From Parvimonas sp000223315 (GTDB lineage: Bacteria > Bacillota > Clostridia > Tissierellales > Peptoniphilaceae): a stretch of DNA of 64,000 nt. Under the pieces are notes generated by a model. The model was not told where the DNA came from, searched no databases, and saw only the letters and a program-made list of their open reading frames with translations. The translations under genes and the position numbers were made by a program. Below are positions 27,952-36,244 of this stretch, in pieces. Numbering within the stretch: position 1 is the first letter of the stretch; each line of letters starts with the position of its first letter. The stretch lies in contig CP189843.1 in the NCBI GenBank assembly GCA_050262155.1, positions 1,364,001-1,428,000 on the forward strand, read 5' to 3'.

Positions 27952-29214
27952 TTATCTTATAGTAACTTTACCCGCTTCACATTTTATCTTCATATTCACT
28001 TCTGAATTTTTATTCTTTCTTCCATGTTTCCCAAAGCCTGAAAAAGATTCTCCAAAAATTCTCACACTTCCCATTCCAACACTGTATTCGTATTCTATTT
28101 CTCCATATAATTTTTCAACTTCAAGAGTAGCATTCCCTGCATTAACATCAAGTTTAAACATCTCTTGATATTCTACTTCACCTTTGATATTTCCTGCATT
28201 GACTTCTACATTAAAATTCTTAACTTCAAAATCAAATAAATTTACATTTCCTGCGTTTACTTGTAAATTGAAATTTTCAAGTTCCAATTCGTTGATTCTG
28301 AGATTTGTAGCATTGATTTCCCCTGAAATTGAAATATTCTCCGGAATATAAATTGTAAGGGAAGAATCCTTAATGAAATCATCATCTACCATAATTCCGT
28401 TTCTATCAAGTTTCCCAACCAAGCCTTTATTGTAAATCTTTAATCTATTTAGATTCTTATCGCAATATAATTTTGTTCTCTTTACATTTCTTGCCTTTAC
28501 TCTGACAAGTTTATCATCGCTTCTCTCAAATTTTACATTTAATGCATTTAAGTCAACATCTATATAATCAATACCCTCAAAAAAGGTATCCATATTTTCA
28601 TTTGAATAGTCCATTTCATCCTCATCATAAATTTCATAATCTTCATCTTCACTAGGTTGATATTTAACTCTAACATACTTTTTAGTATATTTTCCCGGAT
28701 TTTTTGAAATATCATTAACCAACATTCTATATAACCATTTTATTAACCATCCGAAAACATATAATAAAATGATAAATAATACTAATCTTCCGCCCCAAGT
28801 AATAATTAAGTCCGGTCTAAAAATAATTGAAAAAGGCAAAGTAAGTAAAGAAATTATTAATCCCACAACGGAAAATACAATCCAAATTACGAAACAAAGA
28901 ATTGCTATAATAAAAATTGGAACCAACAATGGAAAAGAAAAAATTCCAAGTCCGACAAGAGATAGTTTTTTCCAAAAACTTCTTTTCTTTTTACCGCTTC
29001 TTTCGCTATCCTCTTCTTCCATTTCAATATCTTCAGCCAAAATTTCCATTGCAACTTTTCTCGGATTCCCAAAACTTTCAGGAACTTCATCATCAAAGTC
29101 AATTCCCTGCTCATCAAACATCTCATTGTAAAAACTTTCTATATTTCGTCTTTCTTCTTTAGAAATATTTTTTAAATAAGACATCAGCTTTCTCATAAAA
29201 GTCCTTCTATTCAT
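27952..29214 (-). CDS. HAAS/DUF1700 membrane protein with DUF4097-like C-terminal beta domain
   Basis: About 420 residues. Residues ~1-70 form a helical HAAS/DUF1700-type domain (FMRKLMSYLKNISKEERRNIESFYNEMF...GNPRKVAMEIL). Several membrane segments (~85-165) and an acidic linker (PSEDEDYEIYDEDEMD) follow. The C-terminal half is made of repeated short strands (VNAGNVNLFDFEVKNFNVEVNAGNI), as in the putative adhesin family DUF4097. It starts inside the end of the PadR gene (8-base overlap), with GGAGG 5 bases upstream. Such modules are thought to sense or respond to envelope stress under PadR control; that is inference. Confidence 0.8.
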   Translation of the reverse strand: MNRRTFMRKLMSYLKNISKEERRNIESFYNEMFDEQGIDFDDEVPESFGNPRKVAMEILAEDIEMEEEDSERSGKKKRSFWKKLSLVGLGIFSFPLLVPIFIIAILCFVIWIVFSVVGLIISLLTLPFSIIFRPDLIITWGGRLVLFIILLYVFGWLIKWLYRMLVNDISKNPGKYTKKYVRVKYQPSEDEDYEIYDEDEMDYSNENMDTFFEGIDYIDVDLNALNVKFERSDDKLVRVKARNVKRTKLYCDKNLNRLKIYNKGLVGKLDRNGIMVDDDFIKDSSLTIYIPENISISGEINATNLRINELELENFNLQVNAGNVNLFDFEVKNFNVEVNAGNIKGEVEYQEMFKLDVNAGNATLEVEKLYGEIEYEYSVGMGSVRIFGESFSGFGKHGRKNKNSEVNMKIKCEAGKVTIR

Positions 29215-29518
29215 CATTACCTCCAACTATCTGATTTACTTGCTTAACATATATATTCCATTTTTCTTTATTAAAATTTAAAACATCTCGACCTGCCCCG
29301 GTTATACGATAATATCTTCTATTTCTACCGTCAAAAGCGACATCATAACTATCCAAGAGACCATTTTTTAGAAGTCTTCTCAAAACTGGATAGAGTGTTG
29401 ACTCTGAAATCTCAATGGTAGCCATAAGTTTCTGAGTAATCTCATAACCATAAGTATCACTTCGATTAACTATTGCCAGAACACAAAAGTCTAAAATTTC
29501 TCCCTGAATTGAAAACAT
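29207..29518 (-). CDS. PadR-family transcriptional regulator (module 1)
   Basis: A 103-residue winged-helix protein. Seen: DFCVLAIVNRSDTYGYEITQKL and SESTLYPVLRRLLKNGLL, the PadR core, then a short C-terminal helix for dimerisation. It is the first gene of a coupled pair with the HAAS/adhesin membrane protein, so it probably represses its own operon. The start lies near an A/T-rich imperfect palindrome (29555-29580) that could be its operator. Confidence 0.9.
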   Translation of the reverse strand: MFSIQGEILDFCVLAIVNRSDTYGYEITQKLMATIEISESTLYPVLRRLLKNGLLDSYDVAFDGRNRRYYRITGAGRDVLNFNKEKWNIYVKQVNQIVGGNDE

Positions 29519-29654
29519 AACTACTCCTTTCTCAAAACATTATTAACTTACTTATATTATATAACGTATAGTATATAAAGTCAATATATTTTTTGGGATT
29601 TTTTTGTTTTGCTGTTTCTAAAAATTTTTTAAAATCTTTCGACTTTTACTTTCT

Positions 29655-30885
29655 TTTAACGTCTAGCCACTAAATTAGTTATTCCACTTATATGTCATTT
29701 CGACCGTAGCGATAGCGAAGTGGAGAAATCTCACACTTTTGTTGAAAACAAAAGTGAATGTATCGTAGATACATATATTACATAAGCCAAAAAATCTTAG
29801 TCATTGATTTGATTTTCAATTTTAATAAAAAATAATTTTAGTTCTTTTATGATTTCTTTCAGAAATATTATTGTTTGTAAACAAACAATAATTGAGATCT
29901 TTCGACTTCGTTTCACTTCGCTCGAGATGACGTGTTAGGGGCTTTCTTCGCAAAGTAATATGACGTGAACTATTATGATTTATAAATTTTTAGTAATTTC
30001 AATTTTATTAAACTATTTTAAATTTTATCAAATATAGCTTTTTGAAGTTTATTTTCCATTAACGTCTAGCACTTAAATAGCATCTCTTCCCCTATACGTC
30101 ATTTCGACCGAAACGAAGCGTGCTGAGTGAAGTGAATCTAGACCTAACTTTGCTTGTTTACAAGCAATAGTAGGTCTGACGCAAAGATTGTTCAAATCTT
30201 TGATTTGAGTACAATCTACTGTGGAAATCTCATAGTTTTGCTTGTTTACAAGCAATAGTAGGTCTGACGCAAAGATTGTCCAAATCTTCGACTTGAGTAC
30301 AGTCGACTGTGGAAATCTCAGACTTTTGTTGCAAGCAAAAGTGAATGTGTCGTAGATACATAAATTACAGAAAAAAATCTTAGTCATTGATTTGATTTTC
30401 AAATTTAATAAAAAACTAATTTCTAATTCTTTTTAGATTTCTTTCAGAAATATTATTGTTTGTAAACAAACAATAATTGAGATCTTTCGACTTCGTTTCA
30501 CTTCGCTCAAGATGACGTGTTGGGGGCTTTTCTTTGCAAAGTAACATGACGTGAACTATTTTTTTATACAACATATTAATAATTACCGTTTTATTAAATT
30601 ATTTAAATTTTATTTATTTTACTCTTATGCTTTTTAACGTTTATTTCCCATTAACATCTAGCCACTTAACAAAGTTATTCTCCTTATATGTCATTTCGAC
30701 CGGAACGGAACGAAGCGTAGCGAAGTAGAGTGTAGTGGAGAAATCTCATAGTTTTGCTTGTAAACAATCAATAGTAGGTCTGACGCAAAGATTGTCCAAA
30801 TCTTTGATTTGGGCACAATCGACTATGGAGATCTCACACTTTTGTTGCAAACAAAAGTGAATGTGTCGTAGATACATAGATAAAA
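29655..30885. repeat. Family A mosaic hairpin repeat block, copies 2-4
   Basis: A gene-free 1.4 kb made of three successive units. Each begins TAACGTCTAGC.ACTTAA and runs through ATGTCATTTCGACCG, GAGAAATCTCACACTTTTG and GTCGTAGATACATA. The first two units also carry a 26-base palindrome (29867-29892, centre GTAAAC), then GAGATCTTTCGACTTCG and ATGACGTGAACTATT. Units 1 and 2 are close copies joined by similar AT-rich spacers. Unit 2 contains a tandem duplication of an ~88-bp inner module (30147-30320) with hairpins TTGCTTGTTTACAAGCAA and GATTGTTCAAATC...GATTTGAGTACAATC. The 110-codon open frame here is made only of repeats and is not a gene. Confidence 0.85.
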
Positions 30886-30889
30886 AAAG

Positions 30890-30913
30890 GAGCATCTTAA
30901 AACGCTTCTTAGT
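30890..30913 (-). terminator. Probable terminator of the methyltransferase gene
   Basis: Imperfect minus-strand hairpin AGAAGCG / TGCTCCT followed by TTTTTTT, right at the gene end and bordering repeat family A. Confidence 0.5.
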
Positions 30914-30915
30914 TT

Positions 30916-31527
30916 TTACAATTTTTTTGCAATTACCACTATATGCTTTTTTTCATCTAGATGATATTCAGCAGAAAATCCTATTTTTTCAAGAACTTCA
31001 ATCAATTTATCTCCTGTATAGACATTAAAATCTAACATATCAGCCCATTTTTTTATATTTGTATTTTCTCTTGCACTTCCTTCATTACAAATTAGAAATG
31101 TTCCTCCCACAACAAGAATTCTATGAATTTCTTTAAATGCTTTTTCAATATCTTGCCAAAAATATATAGTTTCAAATGCTGTTACAATATCTAAACTTTC
31201 ATCTTCAAATGGAATTTCAGATACATCCCCTTCAAAAATCTTACATCTTCCATCTTTAATTTCTTTTTCATTTAATTCCCTTGAAACTTGAACACTCATC
31301 TTTGAGTAATCTAGTCCATATACATATTTTGCCTTAGTTAAAAAATACTGAACATTTCTTCCGCCACCACAACCTAAGTCTATTATTTTATCTCCTTCTT
31401 TTATATCTAAAAATGACCTCGCCCATGATGCCAACTTTTCATGTCCTTTATTCATTCCTTTAACCATAATCTTTCCACCCAAATTTTCTTTTGGTTTTAT
31501 AACATTTTCAAAAAATTTTTTAAACAT
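30916..31527 (-). CDS. Class I SAM-dependent methyltransferase
   Basis: 203 residues. Motif I is DKIIDLGCGGGRNVQYF, followed by YGLDYSKMSV, the acidic motif II end, and IFEGDVSEIPFEDESLDIVTAFETIYFWQDIEKAFKEIHRIL. This is the UbiE/Methyltransf_11 layout. GGAGG sits 5 bases before the ATG. The substrate is unknown. Single gene; a strong repeat block lies downstream. Confidence 0.88.
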   Translation of the reverse strand: MFKKFFENVIKPKENLGGKIMVKGMNKGHEKLASWARSFLDIKEGDKIIDLGCGGGRNVQYFLTKAKYVYGLDYSKMSVQVSRELNEKEIKDGRCKIFEGDVSEIPFEDESLDIVTAFETIYFWQDIEKAFKEIHRILVVGGTFLICNEGSARENTNIKKWADMLDFNVYTGDKLIEVLEKIGFSAEYHLDEKKHIVVIAKKL

Positions 31528-31605
31528 AAATACCTCCGATATATTTGATATTATTTATCAAATATATCTTATCATTATTTAATCCAATAATCAATATTCT
31601 TATAT

Positions 31606-31636
31606 AAAAAACAGCGAATTTAAAAATTCACTGTTT
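31606..31636 (-). terminator. Terminator of the TtcA-like gene
   Basis: Stem AAACAGTGAATTT / AAATTCGCTGTTT with a short loop and a T run on the minus strand. Confidence 0.75.
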
Positions 31637-31652
31637 ACTTTTTTGTGTTTAT

Positions 31653-32570
31653 TTACTCATAAAATGGATTGTCATTTTCGTATTTTTCATTGAAATCAAC
31701 TTTATGTCCATTTATTTCGTAGCCTAATAGTAAATTTATATTTACATTTTCGGCTGCTCTAAATATAGAACTGTCAACATTTTTAAAGTCTTTTTTCAAA
31801 TTTTCGATTAAATCCTTTATTTGATATCTTTTGTTTCCGATTTTTTTCGCTGCAACCATACAGGCACAATTTAAAGGCATAAGTCCTGTTGACTTCATCC
31901 ACCTTATTATATATTCTTCTTCTATAAGATATAGAGGCCTTATTATTTCCATATCTTCAAAATTTTTCGCATTTAGTTTAGGTGGCATTGTCTTAAAACT
32001 TCCAGCACAAAGCAAGTTAAGCATTGTTGTTTCAATGACATCATTAAAATGATGACCTAATGCCAATTTGTTACATCCAAGTTCTTTAGCTTTTGCATAG
32101 AGTGAGCCTCTTCTCATTCTTGCACACATATAGCAAGGGTAATCCCCTGCAATTTTGTCCGCAACTGCAAAAATATCAGCAGGATAATATGTAAGGGGAA
32201 TTTTAAGATAATTTGCATTTTCTAAAAGCAACTCTTTTATGGACGGATGATAACCCGGATCCATTGCAATAAATTCAAGTTCAAAATTATCTTTTCCATT
32301 CTTTTTAAGCTCTTGAAAGAGTTTTGCCATAATCAAGCTATCTTTTCCGCCTGAAATTGCAACCGCAATCTTATCTCCGTCTTCTATTAAATTGTATTCT
32401 TTAATCGCCTTTACAAATTTTGACCAAATATGTTTTCTATATCTTTTTATCAGCGACCTTTCAATATCTTTAAGCTCGGTTCTTTCGTTTTCAGGAAAAA
32501 GAACAGGACAAGTCGCCTGTAAGTTATTTTCTCTATTTTCCATTATATCTTTTATTTCCTTATTTTCCAT
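31653..32570 (-). CDS. TtcA-like tRNA sulfurtransferase (PP-loop ATPase)
   Basis: 305 residues. PP-loop SGGKDS in KIAVAISGGKDSLIMAKLF adenylates the target base. The CxxC in PCYMCARMRRG, together with CACMVAAKK, provides cysteines for an iron-sulfur cluster or sulfur relay. LGHHFNDVIETTMLNLL is typical of the TtcA/TilS family. It probably thiolates a tRNA cytidine or acts on a related base; the exact base is not provable here. AGGAG precedes the ATG. It lies just below rlmH. Confidence 0.85.
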   Translation of the reverse strand: MENKEIKDIMENRENNLQATCPVLFPENERTELKDIERSLIKRYRKHIWSKFVKAIKEYNLIEDGDKIAVAISGGKDSLIMAKLFQELKKNGKDNFELEFIAMDPGYHPSIKELLLENANYLKIPLTYYPADIFAVADKIAGDYPCYMCARMRRGSLYAKAKELGCNKLALGHHFNDVIETTMLNLLCAGSFKTMPPKLNAKNFEDMEIIRPLYLIEEEYIIRWMKSTGLMPLNCACMVAAKKIGNKRYQIKDLIENLKKDFKNVDSSIFRAAENVNINLLLGYEINGHKVDFNEKYENDNPFYE

Positions 32571-32577
32571 ATTTCTC

Positions 32578-33060
32578 CTATTTATGATATATTTGATTGT
32601 TCATAATTTTAAAAGCTCTGTAGATTTGTTCTAATAAAACAACTCTAAATAGTTGGTGTGGGAGTGTAAATTTTGAAAAAGAAAGTTTAAAATTACTTCT
32701 TTTCTTTATTTCATCTCCTAGTCCGAAACTTCCACCGATTACGAATATAAATTTTGAGTTTCCGTCATTCATTTTATCTTCTAAAAATTTTGAAAAGTCT
32801 TCACTGCCTATTGTTTTTCCTAAAATTTCAAGGGTTATAACAAAATCGGAATCTGAAATTTTATTTAAGATTCTTCCCTCTTCTTTTTTTAATACATTTT
32901 CAATTTCCAATTTACTTGGATTTTGTGTCAAAATTTTTTCTTCAGGAATTTCTATAATTTCAATTTTTGAAAAGGCTGAAATTCTCTTTTTATACTCATC
33001 ACAGGCATCTTTTAAAAATTTTTCGGATAGCTTTCCTACACATAAAATTTTTATATTCAT
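32578..33060 (-). CDS. rlmH: 23S rRNA (pseudouridine-1915-N3)-methyltransferase
   Basis: A 160-residue SPOUT-class enzyme. It carries FVIGGSFGLGDEIKKRS and the invariant C-terminal LPHQLFRVVLLEQIYRAFKI...YHK knot motif. It methylates pseudouridine 1915 in helix 69 of 23S rRNA. It is one base from the upstream WalJ-like gene, an arrangement common in Firmicutes. Confidence 0.95.
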   Translation of the reverse strand: MNIKILCVGKLSEKFLKDACDEYKKRISAFSKIEIIEIPEEKILTQNPSKLEIENVLKKEEGRILNKISDSDFVITLEILGKTIGSEDFSKFLEDKMNDGNSKFIFVIGGSFGLGDEIKKRSNFKLSFSKFTLPHQLFRVVLLEQIYRAFKIMNNQIYHK

Positions 33061-33061
33061 A

Positions 33062-33850
33062 TTACACTTCCGTTATACTGCTGTTTTCAAATCTCTTTGT
33101 AACTTCCAAATTCGTATATTTAATTACATTTTCTTTATCTAAAATTCTAAAAACTTCGTCATAAGCAAGTTTTTCTTTATTATTAGTTTCACTTAAATGT
33201 CCAAGATATACCTTTTTGCATTTATCCGTTACAACTTCGGAGAGTACATTTCCACTTGTAACATTTGAAATATGACCGAAATCCCCCAAAATTCTCTGTT
33301 TTAAATTGTAGTCATAAGGTCCGTTTTTAAGCATTTCTAAGTCGTGATTTGCCTCAAAATAAAAAATCTTTGAACTCTTAATCTTTTCTTTCATGTGGTT
33401 TGTAATAATTCCCGTATCAGTTAAAAGGCTGACTTTCCCATAATCCGTATTAAAAACAAAGCCCATTCCTCTCGCACAATCGTGAGAAATTTCCAAGGTA
33501 TATAAATCAAAAAGAGAAAATCTGTGTTTCTTTTCAGTGCCGATAACAACAATATTTTCATCTTTAATTTTACCTAGTTTGGATGCTCCAGCCTTTAGTG
33601 TTTCAATATTAGAACAAATTTTGATATCATAACGTCTGGAAAGCACTCCTGCCCCTCTTATATGATCAATATGTTCATGAGTTAAAAATATTAAATCAAT
33701 CGTGCTAGGATCAACTCCCAAGCATTTAAGATTACTTTCAATTTTCTTGCCACTAAAACCTGCATCTATTAAATATCTTCTATTATCAACTTCTAAAAAG
33801 CAACAATTTCCATCACTCCCGCTAAAAAGCGGACAAAATCTTAAACCCAT
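33062..33850 (-). CDS. MBL-fold hydrolase, WalJ/YycJ type
   Basis: A 262-residue metallo-beta-lactamase-fold protein. It has the metal motif LTHEHIDHIRG (HxHxDH), an Asp in LLTDTG, and the His in VYLGHLSETNN. This matches the Firmicutes WalJ/YycJ group, thought to be a nuclease linked to cell-wall or DNA-repair control. The rlmH gene follows directly, as often in this phylum, but no walRK genes are visible. Confidence 0.88.
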   Translation of the reverse strand: MGLRFCPLFSGSDGNCCFLEVDNRRYLIDAGFSGKKIESNLKCLGVDPSTIDLIFLTHEHIDHIRGAGVLSRRYDIKICSNIETLKAGASKLGKIKDENIVVIGTEKKHRFSLFDLYTLEISHDCARGMGFVFNTDYGKVSLLTDTGIITNHMKEKIKSSKIFYFEANHDLEMLKNGPYDYNLKQRILGDFGHISNVTSGNVLSEVVTDKCKKVYLGHLSETNNKEKLAYDEVFRILDKENVIKYTNLEVTKRFENSSITEV

Positions 33851-33914
33851 ATTTCCTCCATTCGTACAAGCTTTATTTTATCATATTTTTGACAAAAAAT
33901 CCAAAATTTTACAT

Positions 33915-33942
33915 AAAAAAATTAGGCTTTCACCTAATTTTT
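33915..33942 (-). terminator. Terminator of acyltransferase gene
   Basis: Stem AAATTAGG / CCTAATTT with a short loop, then TTTTTTAT on the minus strand. The TAG stop codon of the acyltransferase lies in the 5' arm. Confidence 0.75.
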
Positions 33943-35007
33943 ATCAATAAAACTTAATCTTTTTTTAATTTTTAATTTTTTAAATATCAATTCTCTAAAA
34001 TAATCTACAAATATACATACTACAAATATCACAATATCAGTTATTAAAATATAAAGTAGCATTTTTAAAGTTGAATGATTTAAAAATGTTGCAGATCTTC
34101 CAACTATAAATCTTTTGCTAAACACTTCATGTTCATGGATTAAATAAACCGAAAAACAAAGCGGTGAAAGAAATGAAATTATTTTTCTCCACGATTTTAC
34201 TTTCAACTTTGAAAATATTATTAGTAAGGATATTCCTGATAGAAGCATAGTAGAAGATGTGTAGGAGATTAATGTAAATTTAAAATCTGTAACTCCTTTT
34301 AAATCTAAATAACTTGTCAAATATGCACTTCCTAATTCTAGAATAATACAAAAAGCAAATAGAATAATCATAGAATTATTAGAAAACTTATTATGCAAAT
34401 TGTATTTTTTGATAAATCCACCAATTAAGTATAATACCATTAGCCACACAAAACTTGAACCATTTCTTGTAAGGAAAATGTCCCCTGCATAAATAAAAGG
34501 TAGTATAGAAATTATAATTATAATCATAATAATTGAGTTTCTAAGAAGCTTGTATTCCATATTTTCTAATGCAGAATTTAATATTGGCATAAAGAAGAAC
34601 AGACAAAAATATGCTGTAAAATACCAATATTTTGAATTTACAACTGGAAAACAAAATGTTACAAGAGTTTTAAAATTAAAATCTACAATTCCAAAAATAC
34701 AGCCAATCAAGTAAAGAGAAATAGAATAAAAAACAACTCTTACCCATAATAAAACTATATTAGAATATTTGTATCTGGATCCTATTCCTACAAAACCTGA
34801 AATTAAGGCATAACAGTTCACAGCCACATAACAAATTATCTCTAAAATCCATACAATATTGTATTTTGCACTTAAGAAATATAGATTCTCACTTCTTAAA
34901 ATTCCACCATACCAAAAAACATGCAAATTTACAATCATAAACATTGTAACAATTCTAAGCAAGTCAATTCCATAATTTCTGTCTTTAATTTTCGGATTTT
35001 TTATCAA
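33934..35007 (-). CDS. Acyltransferase 3 family membrane protein
   Basis: About 357 residues and ten membrane segments. The family start NYGIDLLRIVTMFMIVNLHVFWYGG has the catalytic His. LCFSVYLIHEHEVF near the end is also typical. The open frame continues 48 codons upstream, but only through family B repeat sequence. I place the start at the TTG at 35007, behind GGTGAGGT. The protein probably O-acylates a surface polymer. It lies outside the main polysaccharide operon. Confidence 0.8.
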   Translation of the reverse strand: MIKNPKIKDRNYGIDLLRIVTMFMIVNLHVFWYGGILRSENLYFLSAKYNIVWILEIICYVAVNCYALISGFVGIGSRYKYSNIVLLWVRVVFYSISLYLIGCIFGIVDFNFKTLVTFCFPVVNSKYWYFTAYFCLFFFMPILNSALENMEYKLLRNSIIMIIIIISILPFIYAGDIFLTRNGSSFVWLMVLYLIGGFIKKYNLHNKFSNNSMIILFAFCIILELGSAYLTSYLDLKGVTDFKFTLISYTSSTMLLSGISLLIIFSKLKVKSWRKIISFLSPLCFSVYLIHEHEVFSKRFIVGRSATFLNHSTLKMLLYILITDIVIFVVCIFVDYFRELIFKKLKIKKRLSFIDKN

Positions 35008-35039
35008 AATTTCTACCTCACCATAAAGACTACTGATAA

Positions 35040-35190
35040 ACAGTAGTCTTATATTTATTTTGAAACAACAAGATTCCCGGGCACCCCCATGCGAAGCTTC
35101 GTCCAAGGGTGGCGTTCTTATTGCAAAGCAACAAGGTTCCCGGGCACCCACCCGATGCGAAGCATCGTGGAAGGGTGGGGTTCTTATTTA
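35040..35190 (-). repeat. Family B GC-rich repeat, two tandem units
   Basis: Two copies on the minus strand read AAGAACCCCACCCTTCC, then a GATGCTTCGCATC hairpin, GGGTGGGTGCCCGGGAACC and TTGTTGCTT. The first copy is well conserved; the second has GACGAAGCTTCG in place of the hairpin. The GC content is far above the surroundings. Upstream and downstream open frames are lengthened by it but are not real there. Confidence 0.85.
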
Positions 35191-36066
35191 TATAAAATTG
35201 CTTTTTTATCAAACCAATTGTAGCCACGTTTCAATTCATCATATTTCATATGGTAAATATGATTAGGTCTAACAGATTCTATATGGTAAAAACCTGTATT
35301 ATCATAACCTATCAATAAAATTGAATGATAATCGGAACTTGCTAAAATCAATTCCCCTCCAACATCAACTTTTTTGTATAACATCTCTCTGGTAAACCAA
35401 ACTTGAACAGTACGTCCTTTTGCTAATTGTAATTTTATATCTTCAAAGGATGCTCCTGAATAATCTTCGATGCTTGGAACTAACTTTTGTAATGTTGGAA
35501 CCATACCACTTGGATAACTAGCTGGAAAAACATCACGATAATAATGTTCTTTAGGATTTCCCATAACTCCAGTTCTTGGATCTCCAGTTTTTGGTAATAA
35601 ATTTAATAAATCAGTTGGAGTTATATATTTTCCTTTACTATAAAGTCCACTCGCAGCAGAATATAACCAACAGCCTGTATAAAACTTATCATCAGAAAAT
35701 TTAAAAGCTCTAATTCCATTAGTTAGTCTTACAGTTTCAGGAAGGTTGAATTTTTCACCTTCATTATAATAAGTTCCTTCATAATATCCATTTGCATATT
35801 TTCCATTCGCAAAATATCTTTCACCATTGCCATCTTTTCCAAAGCCAGAGAATTTTTTACCATCTTTGAAAAAATACCAAGCCGTACCATCATCATACCA
35901 CCAATTCGCAGGTTTTCCGTTTTCATCATAAAAAATATTTTCTACATAAATTGATTTTTTCCCGTTTTCATTTGTTTTTTCAGCAATAATTATGCTACTA
36001 AATCCTAGATGAAAAAATTAATAATAATGAAAAAAACATTAAAAATATTTTTCTAAATACTTTCAT
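35184..36066 (-). pseudogene. Cell-wall-binding repeat plus C39-like peptidase, frameshifted in the signal peptide
   Basis: From an ATG at 36066 (AGGAGG upstream) the frame reads MKVFRKIFLMFFF and stops after ~20 codons. In another frame, an uninterrupted stretch runs from ~36012 to 35184. It has one cell-wall-binding repeat (NWWYDDGTAWYFFKDGKK) like those of the neighbour at 36245. A C39-like peptidase domain follows, with a likely catalytic Cys in YTGCWLYSAASGL and His in SDYHSILLIGYDNTGFY. Compared with the neighbour's signal-peptide DNA there is one extra base in each of two T tracts. It is either a decayed gene or one switched by slippage. Confidence 0.75.
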
Positions 36067-36185
36067 TTTTTCCTCCTAAAATAATAATAAACTAAAGTTA
36101 ATTATATAATAATTAGTAAAAATTGTCAAAATTTATTATTAATTTCATTAGTTATTAGATTGTTATAATAATTTTAAACATTCAA

Positions 36186-36216
36186 AAAGTTCATCTTGAA
36201 TTCCAAGATGAACTTT
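36186..36216 (-). terminator. Terminator of the NlpC/P60 wall protein gene
   Basis: Perfect 13-bp stem AAAGTTCATCTTG / CAAGATGAACTTT with a 5-base loop and a T-rich end. Confidence 0.75.
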
Positions 36217-36244
36217 AATATATTTTTAACTCTATTTTTGTTTT

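Noticed and set aside
30073..30402. Open frame of ~110 codons on the minus strand
   Set aside because: It is made wholly of family A repeats; the inner amino-acid repeat simply follows the DNA module, and there is no ribosome site.
29655..30885. An insertion sequence in the repeat block
   Set aside because: No transposase fragment was found in any frame; only hairpin modules are present.
35030..35227. Short open frames rich in Cys and Pro upstream of the acyltransferase, including its 48-codon N-terminal extension
   Set aside because: They run through family B repeat sequence; the acyltransferase has its own TTG start with a GGTGAGGT site at 35007.
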